DNA of 64,000 nucleotides from an uncultured Oscillospiraceae bacterium (GTDB lineage Bacteria > Bacillota > Clostridia > Oscillospirales > Oscillospiraceae), in NCBI GenBank assembly GCA_934573855.1, contig CAKTMF010000003.1:1-64000 (forward strand). Direction: 5' to 3'. The notes under the pieces were generated by a model, which was not told where the DNA came from, ran no database searches, and saw only the letters and a list, made by a program, of their open reading frames with translations. A program made the position numbers and the translations under genes. How positions within the stretch are numbered: position 1 is the stretch's first letter; each line of letters begins with the position of its first letter. This document shows positions 39,453 to 48,226 of this stretch, piece after piece.

Positions 39453-42371
39453 ATGCTCAAGCTAAAAGAAATCAGAAAAGACTATATGGCCGGCGATACG
39501 GTCGTACATGCGCTCAAGGGAGTAAGTCTCGAATTTCGCGAGAGCGAGTTTGTCGCGATACTGGGTCATTCCGGCTGCGGCAAGACGACCATGCTCAACA
39601 TCATCGGCGGACTTGACCAGTATACCTCCGGCGACCTTATCATCAACGGCAGATCTACTAAGGATTTCACCGACGGGGACTGGGACTCCTACCGCAACCA
39701 TTCAATAGGTTTTGTTTTCCAGTCGTATAACCTCATCCCGCACCAGAGCGTTCTTTCAAACGTCGAGCTTGCGCTCACACTCTCTGGTGTCGGCCCGGCC
39801 GAGCGCAGGGCAAGGGCGACGGAGGCACTTGAAAAGGTCGGACTCGGCGACCAGCTTGACAAGAAGCCCAACCAGATGTCCGGCGGACAAATGCAGCGTG
39901 TGGCTATCGCCCGCGCGCTCGTGAACGACCCGGACATACTCCTTGCGGACGAACCTACCGGCGCGCTCGACTCCGACACCTCCGTCCAGATAATGGAGAT
40001 ACTCAAGGAGATATCCAAGGATAAGCTCATCATCATGGTCACGCACAACCCGGAGCTTGCCGAGGCCTACGCCAGCCGTATCATACGGCTCAAGGACGGC
40101 GTGATACACGGCGACACCATGCCCTACGACTCCGGTGTCGAGACCGTGCGCACCGAGGGACATCAGAAAAAGACCTCCATGGGGCTTTTGACCGCGCTTT
40201 CTCTCTCCCTCAATAACCTCATGACGAAAAAGACGCGCACGCTCCTCACGGCGTTCGCGGGCAGCATAGGCATTATTGGTATAGCGCTCATAATGTCCCT
40301 TTCGAACGGCATACAGAACTACATCGACAAGGTGCAGGAGGATACGCTCTCAAGCTACCCTATCACCATTGAGGCCGAAAGCGTCGACATGACGAGCATG
40401 ATGACCTCTCTCATGGGCATACAGGCCTCCGCCGAGGATAATCAGCACGAAAAGGACGCCGTCTATTCGAGCAATATCCTCTATTCCCTCATGAACTCCC
40501 TTGTATCCGCCGATAAAGCGACGAACAACCTCAAGGCGTTCAAGGAATATCTCGAGGACGAAAACAGCGAGATAGGCCAGTACATAAGCTCCGTTCAGTA
40601 TTCCTACGACATGGATATGAATATCTACGCCGAGGATATCGACGGAAATATCGTAAAGACTGATATCGTTGAGCTCATGCAGAACGCCATGGGTGCGACC
40701 TTCGGCGGCGATTACAGCGCGTTTTTCGTCAATTATGGACAATATTATTCCATGATGGACGCGTGGCAGGAGATGCTCCCCGGCGAAAACGGCGAGGCCA
40801 TAAACCCGCTCCTCATGCAGCAGTATGACCTCCTGTACGGAAAATGGCCGGAGAAGTATGACGAGGTCGTCCTCGTGGTCGATAAGAACAACGAGGTCTC
40901 CGACGTGGTTCTCTACGCGCTGGGACTCAAGTCCAACAGCACCCTCTCCGAGGATATGCAGGCCTTTATGGCCCAGGAAGACCTGCGCACCGAGATCGAG
41001 AGCTGGTCGTATGAAGACATCTGCGGCATGAGCTTCCGCTATATCTATCCGGCGGACGAGTATACGCTGGACGAGGAGGCGGGGGAGTATGTCAATCTCT
41101 CCGCCGAGGAGATAGGACTCAGGACCCTATACAATAACGGCATGGAGATAAAAATAGTCGGAGTCATCCGCCAGAACGCGGACGCCGTGAGCGGCATGAT
41201 GACCGGGGCTATAGGCTATACTCATGCTCTCGTTGAACACGTCGTGAACACCGCCGCCGAGAGAGATATGGTAAAGCGCCAGCTCGAAGATCCTAAGACC
41301 GACGTTTTCACCGGCCTGCCGTTCCTTGACGAGGACGACGAGGTTCTCACCAACAGCAAGAAGATCGAGGCGGCGCGCGACTATATCGCCAACGCCGATA
41401 CCGCTCAGATCGCCGACGTATACGTCGAGTATGTTTCCAAGCCTACAGATCAGTACGTTCAGGAGATACTTGACGAGCAGATGAAGGAGACCACCCGCGA
41501 GGATATCGAGGAGATGGTCGTGCAGAACTATCCGGGCTACGCCTCCATGCTCAGCCAGATGGACGATGATACGCTCTTTGAATACGTCCGCCAGATGGTC
41601 GGCGAGCAGGTCAAGGAGCAGTATTCAACTCAGATGAAGGCGATGTACGAGTATCTGGACGACGAGGAGCTGGCAGAGGACTTCAAGCTCCTCGCGCTGG
41701 AGGACGAGGATTACCTCTGGATATACGAAAACGCCATGCCCCCGGTGTACTCCGACAGCAACCTTAAGGATACCCTGAAAAGGCTGGGGTATGTCGACCT
41801 CGAGACTCCGAGCAAGATAAACATCTACGCCTCCACCTTTGAGGATAAGGACAGCGTCGCCGACGCCATCGAGCGCTATAACGACTCCGTTGACGCCGAG
41901 AACCAGATCTCCTACACCGACATCGTCGCGGTGCTGATGAAGTCCATCACGTCCATCATCAATGTTATCAGCTACGTCCTCATCGCATTCGTGGCCATTT
42001 CGCTCGTCGTTTCTTCCATCATGATCGGTATCATCACCTACATCAGCGTCCTTGAACGCACGAAGGAGATCGGTATCCTGCGTGCCATAGGCGCCTCCAA
42101 GAAGGATATATCCCGCGTCTTTAACGCCGAGACCTTCATTATCGGCTTTACTGCGGGCGCGATAGGTATACTCATGACCGTGCTGCTGAATATCCCCATC
42201 AATTTGATCGTCCACGACCTGACGGGGATTTATTCCCTCAATTCCGCACTCCCCGCGGCGGGCGCTGTGGGGCTGGTGGCGATCAGCGTGATACTCACCT
42301 TCATTGCCGGACTCATCCCATCGGGCATTGCGGCGAAGAAGGACCCCGTCGAAGCGCTCAGGACGGAATAA
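39453..42371 (+). CDS. Fused ABC transporter ATPase-permease (MacB/FtsX type)
   Basis: A 972-residue protein. Residues 1-225 are an ABC ATPase with Walker A GHSGCGKTT near 40, the signature MSGGQMQRV and Walker B ILLADEPTGALDSD. A first membrane helix lies near 265-285, then a very long extracytoplasmic domain (about 290-830) and three closing helices with the FtsX region around ERTKEIGILRAIGASKKDI. This is the mechanotransmission topology, used for peptide or lipoprotein export and peptidoglycan-hydrolase control. GGAAGGAAA precedes ATG 39453. It is divergent from the tRNA and has its own terminator. The substrate is unknown. Confidence 0.92.
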   Translation: MLKLKEIRKDYMAGDTVVHALKGVSLEFRESEFVAILGHSGCGKTTMLNIIGGLDQYTSGDLIINGRSTKDFTDGDWDSYRNHSIGFVFQSYNLIPHQSVLSNVELALTLSGVGPAERRARATEALEKVGLGDQLDKKPNQMSGGQMQRVAIARALVNDPDILLADEPTGALDSDTSVQIMEILKEISKDKLIIMVTHNPELAEAYASRIIRLKDGVIHGDTMPYDSGVETVRTEGHQKKTSMGLLTALSLSLNNLMTKKTRTLLTAFAGSIGIIGIALIMSLSNGIQNYIDKVQEDTLSSYPITIEAESVDMTSMMTSLMGIQASAEDNQHEKDAVYSSNILYSLMNSLVSADKATNNLKAFKEYLEDENSEIGQYISSVQYSYDMDMNIYAEDIDGNIVKTDIVELMQNAMGATFGGDYSAFFVNYGQYYSMMDAWQEMLPGENGEAINPLLMQQYDLLYGKWPEKYDEVVLVVDKNNEVSDVVLYALGLKSNSTLSEDMQAFMAQEDLRTEIESWSYEDICGMSFRYIYPADEYTLDEEAGEYVNLSAEEIGLRTLYNNGMEIKIVGVIRQNADAVSGMMTGAIGYTHALVEHVVNTAAERDMVKRQLEDPKTDVFTGLPFLDEDDEVLTNSKKIEAARDYIANADTAQIADVYVEYVSKPTDQYVQEILDEQMKETTREDIEEMVVQNYPGYASMLSQMDDDTLFEYVRQMVGEQVKEQYSTQMKAMYEYLDDEELAEDFKLLALEDEDYLWIYENAMPPVYSDSNLKDTLKRLGYVDLETPSKINIYASTFEDKDSVADAIERYNDSVDAENQISYTDIVAVLMKSITSIINVISYVLIAFVAISLVVSSIMIGIITYISVLERTKEIGILRAIGASKKDISRVFNAETFIIGFTAGAIGILMTVLLNIPINLIVHDLTGIYSLNSALPAAGAVGLVAISVILTFIAGLIPSGIAAKKDPVEALRTE

Positions 42372-42398
42372 GCGCGTTTCTGCGAAGATCAATACTTA

Positions 42399-42425
42399 CG
42401 CCCCCGGCGGCTCCGGGGGCGTTTT
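42399..42425 (+). terminator. Intrinsic terminator after the ABC transporter
   Basis: CGCCCCCGG pairs with CCGGGGGCG across five bases, followed by TTTT. Confidence 0.9.
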
Positions 42426-42501
42426 CATGCCCGCGGCATATCGCGCAGCGTCTGTAATTTGGACGCGCTTGGTCGGAATATGCTGAAAGCGGGGTGATGA
42501 T

Positions 42502-43191
42502 ATGCTGAAAAGCGTCTTAATGCTGCTTATGAACAGCCTTTTGCTCATGCTGCGGATAACGCCCGCGGATTCGTTCCCGCGCCCGTTGAGCAAGGCCGCC
42601 GAGCAGGAGTATCTCGAGCGCTGGGCGAAGGGCGACATAGAGGCCCGCAACGCGCTCGTGGAACATAATCTGCGTCTGGTCTCCCACATCATGAAAAAGT
42701 ACTATACACAGTTCGAGGATATGGACGATCTCATTTCCATTGGCACGATAGGACTCATAAAGGGCATAAACACCTATCGCGCGGATAAGGGAGTGCATCT
42801 CGCCACCTATGCAAGCCGGTGTATCGAGAATGAAATACTCATGTATTTCCGCAGTCAGAAAAAGTGTGCGGGAGACGTGAGTCTCTCCGACGCGCTGGAT
42901 GTGGACAGCGACGGGAACGGCCTTTCGGTTATGGACGTGGTGGCGGAGGATATCGACCTTGCCGAGCGTATCGGGACGGAAGAGATATGCCTGAGTCTGA
43001 GGAAATGCGTAAGAGAAAAGCTTGAGCCGCGGGAGGCGGAGATAATTACCCTGCGCTACGGGCTTGACGGGAAAGCGCCGAGGACCCAGAAGGAGACCGC
43101 GGAAATATGCGGCATAAGCCGCTCGTATGTCAGCCGGATAGAGAAGCGAGCGCTCGAAAAACTGCGCGAAGAGTTGAGAGAAACGGTGTAA
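42502..43191 (+). CDS. sigK: Sporulation sigma factor, sigma-K type
   Basis: A 229-residue sigma factor with regions 2 and 4. SFPRPLSKAAEQEYLERW followed by KGDIEARNALVEHNLRLVSHI is the sigma-K/E wording; DDLISIGTIGLIKGI and LATYASRCIENEILMYFR are region 2. Region 4 ends in SRSYVSRIEKRALEKL. The N-terminal 20 residues are hydrophobic, as in the pro-sequence removed on activation. It drives late mother-cell genes. The gene is intact, not split by a skin-type element. Sigma-E is a less likely reading. Confidence 0.85.
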   Translation: MLKSVLMLLMNSLLLMLRITPADSFPRPLSKAAEQEYLERWAKGDIEARNALVEHNLRLVSHIMKKYYTQFEDMDDLISIGTIGLIKGINTYRADKGVHLATYASRCIENEILMYFRSQKKCAGDVSLSDALDVDSDGNGLSVMDVVAEDIDLAERIGTEEICLSLRKCVREKLEPREAEIITLRYGLDGKAPRTQKETAEICGISRSYVSRIEKRALEKLREELRETV

Positions 43192-43194
43192 ACG

Positions 43195-43223
43195 TTGACA
43201 AAAACGCGCAAAAGCAATAATAT
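43195..43223 (+). promoter_or_regulatory. Sigma-A promoter of the shikimate operon
   Basis: TTGACA and TAATAT are separated by 17 bases, beginning three bases after the sigK stop. Transcription would start about ten bases before the aroA start codon. Confidence 0.8.
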
Positions 43224-43239
43224 AGTCGCCGGTGAGTAT

Positions 43240-44457
43240 ATGAATGTTTTGATCGAACCGGGACGGCTCTCCGGGAGCGTGACGCCCCCGCCGTCAAAAA
43301 GCCTTCTGCACAGATACATACTTTCCTCCGCACTCGCGACAGGGGAGAGCGTTATTGAAAACGCCGCGCTTTCCGAGGATATCCGTGCGACGCTGCGCTG
43401 CGTCAGCGCCCTCGGGGCGAGATGGCGGCTTGAGGACGGCGTGCTGCACATCTCGGGGATGGGCGGAGACTATAGAGGAGCGCCCATGCCGCGCTTTGAC
43501 TGCGGGGGATCCGGGACGACGCTCCGCTTCATGATCCCCGTCGCCTCCGTTCTCTGCGGCGGCGGTGTATTTACGGGCGGGGGAAGGCTCCTGCGCCGGC
43601 CCCTGCGGCCCTATTTCGATATATTCGACAGCGCTGGAATAAGCTATTCCCTTTCGGAAGCGGAGCTGAGAGTTGAGGGTACTCTTGGAGCGGGCGAGTA
43701 TTTTTTGCCGGGAAACGTTTCAAGCCAGTTTTTCTCCGGGCTTATGTTCGCAATGGCGCTCTGCGGCGGAAATTCTCACATTGCCTCAAGGGGAGTGCTC
43801 GAGTCTGCGGCCTATGCCGAAATGACATATGAAGCGCTCCGCCTCGCGGGAATCGACGCGCATGCGGAGGAGAGCGGCTTTCGCGTCGCCGGTGGCCGCT
43901 TCGGACCACGGCGCTACACAGTCGAGGCAGACTGGTCTCAGGCGGCGTTCTGGATCGCCGCGAACGCCATTGGAAGCGATATCGACATAAACGGCCTTTC
44001 CGAGACGTCCGTACAGGGCGACAGGCGCATTATGGAGCTGTCGCGGCTCCTCATGCAGGACGGCGGCAAGGAGATCGACATGTCCCAATGCCCGGATCTT
44101 TTGCCCCCGGCGGCGCTTATTGCCGCCTTTGCGCCGGGAAACTGCCGCTTCACGGACTGTGAACGCCTCAGATACAAGGAGAGCGACAGAATATCGTCCG
44201 TATGCGGCGCGCTTCGCACGCTCGGCGCGGACATAACGGAGCGGGCCGACGGACTCACGGTGATCGGCAGGCGCGAGCTTCCCGGCGGAGTCGCAGTCGA
44301 CTGTCGGAACGACCACCGTATCGCCATGATGGCCTCTGTCGCGGCGCTTCGCTGCCGGGAGCCGGCGGTGATATCCGGCTGTGAATGTGTGCGGAAATCA
44401 TACCCTGATTTTTATGAAAATTTTTCAACGCTGGGAGGTGCTGTGCATGTCGTTTAG
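43240..44457 (+). CDS. aroA: 3-phosphoshikimate 1-carboxyvinyltransferase (EPSP synthase)
   Basis: A 405-residue enzyme that joins phosphoenolpyruvate to shikimate-3-phosphate. PPSKSLLHRYI at the start holds the Lys-Ser and Arg that bind the substrates, FDCGGSGTTLRFM binds PEP, and LRYKESDRISSV and NDHRIAMM near the end are the conserved closing motifs. The start follows GGTGAG. It leads an operon in which each gene overlaps or abuts the next; its stop overlaps the aroC start by 11 bases. Confidence 0.94.
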   Translation: MNVLIEPGRLSGSVTPPPSKSLLHRYILSSALATGESVIENAALSEDIRATLRCVSALGARWRLEDGVLHISGMGGDYRGAPMPRFDCGGSGTTLRFMIPVASVLCGGGVFTGGGRLLRRPLRPYFDIFDSAGISYSLSEAELRVEGTLGAGEYFLPGNVSSQFFSGLMFAMALCGGNSHIASRGVLESAAYAEMTYEALRLAGIDAHAEESGFRVAGGRFGPRRYTVEADWSQAAFWIAANAIGSDIDINGLSETSVQGDRRIMELSRLLMQDGGKEIDMSQCPDLLPPAALIAAFAPGNCRFTDCERLRYKESDRISSVCGALRTLGADITERADGLTVIGRRELPGGVAVDCRNDHRIAMMASVAALRCREPAVISGCECVRKSYPDFYENFSTLGGAVHVV

Positions 44458-45532
44458 CTTTGGCAGTGGGATACGGTACGAGCTGTACGGTGCATCTCAC
44501 GAGCCGTATATCGGTATAAGAATGACGGGCATACCGGCAGGGGAGCGCGTAGACACGCAGGCGCTTTATGCTTTCATGCTGCGGCGCGCCCCGGGGCGCA
44601 CCGCATATGCGAGCGGGAGGCGCGAAGCCGACGTTCCCGTGTTCCTCAGCGGACTTGAAAACGGCGTCACGACCGGCGGCACGCTCGATATCAGAATAGA
44701 AAATACCGACGCACGGTCCTCCGATTACGAAGCACTGCGCTATACCCCGCGGCCCGGCCACGCCGACTACGCCGTCTGGCTCAAAAGCGGCGGGAGTGAG
44801 GACATGCGCGGCGGCGGACGCTATTCCGGGCGGATGACTGCGCCGCTCTGCGCGGCGGGCGGGATATGCCTGCAGATACTATCGCGGCGAGGCGTCGACA
44901 TCTGCGCCCATATAAGCTCCGTCGGGACAGTCTCGGACGAACTCTTCGACCCGATGGGCGAGAGCGCGGAGACCCTTGCGCGTATCCGTGCCTCGGCGTT
45001 CCCGGTCAAGGATATCTCGGCCGGGGAAAGAATGAAGGCGATCATCGAAGCGGCGGTGAAGGACGGCGACTCCGTTGGCGGCACGGTAGAATGTATGGCT
45101 GCGGGATTTCCCGCCGGATACGGCGGCGCGTCCCTTGACGGGATAGAGAGCGCCGTATCATCCATAGTGTTTTCCATAGCAGCCGTCAAGGGCGTCGAGT
45201 TCGGCGCGGGCTTCGGGAGCGCCAAAATGCACGGAAGCGAAAATAACGACGAATACCGCGCCGTGCAGGGCGAGGTCATCCCGCTGTCAAATAACGCCGG
45301 GGGAATACTCGGCGGCATAAGTACCGGCCTGCCCATAGTATTCAGGGCGGCGTTCAAGCCGACACCATCGATCTCAAGGCCGCAGAGGAGCGCCGACATG
45401 AGGACGCTCACCGACAAGGTGATATCGGTCCCGGGGCGGCACGACGCCTGCATAGTGCCGAGAGCCGTACCGGTGGTCGAAGCGGCGGCGGCCATAGCGC
45501 TGCTTGATATTTTGGAGAAGGATAATGCATGA
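44447..45532 (+). CDS. aroC: Chorismate synthase
   Basis: A 361-residue FMN-dependent enzyme that makes chorismate from EPSP. The N terminus has YGASHEP (the conserved G-x-S-H region), RPGHADY and GGGRYSGRMT, all family signatures, and FGSAKMHGSENND and NNAGGILGG follow. GGGAGG precedes ATG 44447 within the end of aroA. The stop overlaps the next start by eight bases. Cytosolic, last enzyme of the shikimate pathway. Confidence 0.94.
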   Translation: MSFSFGSGIRYELYGASHEPYIGIRMTGIPAGERVDTQALYAFMLRRAPGRTAYASGRREADVPVFLSGLENGVTTGGTLDIRIENTDARSSDYEALRYTPRPGHADYAVWLKSGGSEDMRGGGRYSGRMTAPLCAAGGICLQILSRRGVDICAHISSVGTVSDELFDPMGESAETLARIRASAFPVKDISAGERMKAIIEAAVKDGDSVGGTVECMAAGFPAGYGGASLDGIESAVSSIVFSIAAVKGVEFGAGFGSAKMHGSENNDEYRAVQGEVIPLSNNAGGILGGISTGLPIVFRAAFKPTPSISRPQRSADMRTLTDKVISVPGRHDACIVPRAVPVVEAAAAIALLDILEKDNA

Positions 45533-46262
45533 ACTTGAACTTCTGCGTGAGAAGATAGACAGTACGGACGAGCGGATAATAGCCCTTTTGCAGGAGCGTA
45601 TGACGCTCTCCGCCGCCGTGGCGCGCTTCAAAATGCGGCGCGGCATGGAGATATACGCGCCCGAACGCGAAAAACAGCTGATGGAGCGGGTGGACGCCAT
45701 TGCCGGGGACGCCCTTTCGGGATATATCACGGCGATTTATGACGTCATACTTGCCCAGAGCCGCGAATATCAGCGCGACAGGATGAAAAACCTTATCCTC
45801 ATCGGCATGCCCGGCTGCGGCAAGACCACGGTCGGCAAAGCCGCCGCGGAAATGCTGGGAAGAGACTTCTACGATACGGACAGCCTCATCGAGGAAAAGG
45901 CCGGGTGCGGCATACCCGAGATATTCGCTTCTTCCGGCGAGGAGGCGTTCCGCGAACTCGAGCATGAGGCGCTCAGGGGACTCTCCGGGGTGAGAGCCTC
46001 CGTCATAGCTACGGGCGGCGGCACGGTACTCAGGGCGGACAACAGAGAGCTTATCCGGAAAAACTCCGTCACGGTCTGGCTCAGACGCGACCTCGCGGCC
46101 CTCTCCTGCGACGGGAGACCGGTCTCCCTGTCTGTGCCGCTGGAGGAGCTGTACGAACGGCGCGCGCCGCTCTATGCAGCCTCGGCTGACATCGTCGTGG
46201 AGAACGACTGCGAAAGTCCGGCGGCGACCGCCGAAAAACTTATCGGGACGGTGCATATATGA
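45525..46262 (+). CDS. Fused chorismate mutase - shikimate kinase
   Basis: A 245-residue two-domain protein. Residues 1-85 are an AroQ-type chorismate mutase: LREKIDSTDERIIALLQERM, then ARFKMRR, YAPEREKQ and SREYQ give the Arg, Lys, Glu and Gln active-site set. Residues 86-245 are shikimate kinase with MPGCGKTTVGK, DTDSLIEEKAG, ATGGGTV and DGRPVSL. One protein thus acts before and after chorismate. ATG 45525 after GGAGAAGGATA is the chosen start. It overlaps aroC and aroQ by short ATGA-type junctions. Confidence 0.93.
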   Translation: MHELELLREKIDSTDERIIALLQERMTLSAAVARFKMRRGMEIYAPEREKQLMERVDAIAGDALSGYITAIYDVILAQSREYQRDRMKNLILIGMPGCGKTTVGKAAAEMLGRDFYDTDSLIEEKAGCGIPEIFASSGEEAFRELEHEALRGLSGVRASVIATGGGTVLRADNRELIRKNSVTVWLRRDLAALSCDGRPVSLSVPLEELYERRAPLYAASADIVVENDCESPAATAEKLIGTVHI

Positions 46263-46705
46263 AGCTTCTTATAATAAACGGACCAAACCTCAATATGCTG
46301 GGGATACGCGAGCCGGAGCTTTACGGCCGGCAGACCTATTCGGACCTTGAGGAGCATATACGCGCCTGCTGTGCCGAGGTCGGAGCGGAGTGTGAGCTGT
46401 TCCAGTCAAATTACGAGGGCGCGATAGTCGAATGTATCCAGAACGCCTATAAAAACGCGGACGGCATCGTGATCAACGCCGCGGCATATACCCATACGAG
46501 CATTGCGATACTCGACGCGCTCAAGGCGGTCGGCATACCCGCTGTCGAGGTGCATCTCACCGACGTGGACTCGCGCGAGGAGTTTCGCCGCGTATCATAT
46601 GTGGGGATTGCGTGCGAAAAAAGATACTCCGGGGCAGGCTTTAAAAGCTACAAACAAGCCATTCAATACCTCAATTGGCGGCTAAGTGGGGAATTGATGT
46701 CATAA
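46259..46705 (+). CDS. aroQ: 3-dehydroquinate dehydratase, type II
   Basis: A 148-residue type II dehydroquinase. LIINGPNLNMLGIREPELYG carries the catalytic Tyr, FQSNYEGAIVECIQ and INAAAYTHTSIAI the next conserved parts, and EVHLTDVDSREEFRR the His and the substrate-binding loop. It dehydrates 3-dehydroquinate in the cytosol. The start overlaps the previous stop by four bases. It closes the shikimate operon. Confidence 0.95.
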   Translation: MKLLIINGPNLNMLGIREPELYGRQTYSDLEEHIRACCAEVGAECELFQSNYEGAIVECIQNAYKNADGIVINAAAYTHTSIAILDALKAVGIPAVEVHLTDVDSREEFRRVSYVGIACEKRYSGAGFKSYKQAIQYLNWRLSGELMS

Positions 46706-46708
46706 TAC

Positions 46709-46737
46709 TTGCTTTTTTTCACGACTGGTGGTATAAT
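46709..46737 (+). promoter_or_regulatory. Sigma-A promoter of the VanY-type gene
   Basis: TTGCTT and TATAAT are separated by 17 bases, 35 bases before the start codon. Confidence 0.75.
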
Positions 46738-46772
46738 AGCGCAAGTTTTGAAAAGAAAGGCAGGTGCGGGAC

Positions 46773-47588
46773 ATGAAACATAAAAAAACGCTCTGGCTCA
46801 TTTGCATGGCCGGATTGTGTCTCGTGCTTTATACGATCGTCATTTCGCGTACAGAGAATATGACATCACTTATATTCGGCGGCACCGACGGCGCCTTCGT
46901 GACAAGCGACAGCGTGAATATGACCGATCCTAACCGGGTCAGCACCCCGGAACCGACAGAGGACATCTGGCCGGATATCGACATCACCCTTCCGCAGTAT
47001 TCCATAGTCAATAAGGACAATCTTCTCCCATCGGCGTACGAGCCGGATGTCGGACTCATAGCGGGTACCCGCTACATGCAGTTTGCCCTTAGCGCAAAGC
47101 CCTATCTCGAAGCCATGATACAGGACTGCGAGGCGGCGGGCTTTACCGTCATCGTCAACGGCGCGTACCGCACATACTCATACCAGAATGAGCTTTTCAA
47201 CCGAAAGGCCAGCCAGATCGCCTACGGCATGGGCGTCACGGACTACCTTGATCCCAAATATCAGGAGGCCGCGGCCGAGGCGGAAAAGTACACCATGAAG
47301 CCCGGAGCGAGCGAACACCAGCTCGGCCTTGCGGTCGACCTGATGGATAAGCTCTACACCAACCTCAACTACGAGAAAATGGACCACGAGATGTTCGACT
47401 GGCTGGATGAGCATTGTGCGGAGTACGGCTTTATCAAGCGCTACCCGACGCGCAAGCTCCTGCTTACCGGCTATGACGAGCCGTGGCATTACCGCTATGT
47501 GGGCGTCGAGGCGGCTACTTTCATCATGGAACATGGCCTCTGCTACGAGGAGTTTTACAAGCATTACGTCCCCGACTTTACATACTGA
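46773..47588 (+). CDS. VanY-type D-alanyl-D-alanine carboxypeptidase
   Basis: A 271-residue zinc carboxypeptidase. Residues 5-25 are an N-terminal membrane anchor or signal, followed by an extracytoplasmic domain. SEHQLGLAVDLMD near residue 180 and EPWHYRYVG near 235 give the zinc ligands (His, Asp, His) of the M15 family. It trims the last D-Ala from peptidoglycan stem peptides outside the membrane. No vancomycin-resistance genes are near, so this is a housekeeping role. The start is ATG 46773; GTG 46764 is an alternative. Confidence 0.9.
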   Translation: MKHKKTLWLICMAGLCLVLYTIVISRTENMTSLIFGGTDGAFVTSDSVNMTDPNRVSTPEPTEDIWPDIDITLPQYSIVNKDNLLPSAYEPDVGLIAGTRYMQFALSAKPYLEAMIQDCEAAGFTVIVNGAYRTYSYQNELFNRKASQIAYGMGVTDYLDPKYQEAAAEAEKYTMKPGASEHQLGLAVDLMDKLYTNLNYEKMDHEMFDWLDEHCAEYGFIKRYPTRKLLLTGYDEPWHYRYVGVEAATFIMEHGLCYEEFYKHYVPDFTY

Positions 47589-47631
47589 CCGCTTTTTGCG
47601 GAAAAATTGTGCTTTTCACCGCAGAAAAGGC

Positions 47632-47660
47632 TTGCAATTAACATTATATGGTGTTATACT
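47632..47660 (+). promoter_or_regulatory. Sigma-A promoter of the rimP-nusA-infB operon
   Basis: TTGCAA and TATACT are separated by 17 bases. Confidence 0.75.
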
Positions 47661-47685
47661 TACAAAGTAAGGATTAGGTTTTGTC

Positions 47686-47713
47686 AGAGTGGGCTTGCGG
47701 CCCACTCTTTTTT
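47686..47713 (+). terminator. Attenuator-like terminator in the rimP leader
   Basis: AGAGTGGGC pairs with GCCCACTCT and is followed by TTTTT. It stands between the promoter and rimP, so it may attenuate the operon. Confidence 0.75.
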
Positions 47714-47755
47714 ACGAAACTCTCAGCGCTACAAAATTATGGAAGTGAGCAACAA

Positions 47756-48211
47756 ATGAGCAAGATCACCGATTTTGTGTCCGAACTGGCAAGACCCGTC
47801 GTGGAGGAAGAGGGCTGTTCCCTCTGGGACGTTGAATATGTGCGCGAGGCAGGGCAGTGGTATCTGCGTGTGTTTATCGACAAGGACGGCGGAGTGAGCA
47901 TAAACGACTGCGAGCGTATCAGCCGCAGGCTCGACCCCATGCTGGACGAGGCGGATCCCATTGCCGACAGCTATGTTTTCGAGGTCGGCTCTGCCGGGGC
48001 CGAGCGTGAGCTGAAGCGCCCCTCCGATTTCCAGCGGTATATCGGCAGCGAGGTCGAGCTTCGCCTGTATAAGCCCGAGAACGGCCAGAAGATATTCGTC
48101 GGCACGCTTGCCGCCTACGCGGACGGCAGAGTCACCGTTACCGTCGGCGGGAACGACCTGACTTTTGAGAGATCCAAAATTGCGCTTGTTAAGCTGCACG
48201 TCACAATATAA
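47756..48211 (+). CDS. rimP: Ribosome maturation factor RimP
   Basis: A 151-residue protein. The N-terminal alpha/beta domain has CSLWDVEYVREAGQWYLRVFI and SINDCERISRRLDPMLDE, and the C-terminal SH3-like domain follows ERELKRPSDFQRYIGSEVEL. It helps assemble the 30S subunit. ATG 47756 after GGAAGTGAG is the start. It leads the standard rimP-nusA operon; the hairpin before it suggests control at transcription level. Confidence 0.95.
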   Translation: MSKITDFVSELARPVVEEEGCSLWDVEYVREAGQWYLRVFIDKDGGVSINDCERISRRLDPMLDEADPIADSYVFEVGSAGAERELKRPSDFQRYIGSEVELRLYKPENGQKIFVGTLAAYADGRVTVTVGGNDLTFERSKIALVKLHVTI

Positions 48212-48226
48212 AAGGGGAAACAAGAA

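Noticed and set aside
42502..43191. A skin-type element in sigK
   Set aside because: The sigma factor reads through regions 2 to 4 without interruption and no recombinase gene is present.
46773..47588. VanY as evidence of vancomycin resistance
   Set aside because: No vanH, vanA-type ligase, vanX or two-component genes nearby; a housekeeping carboxypeptidase is the simpler reading.
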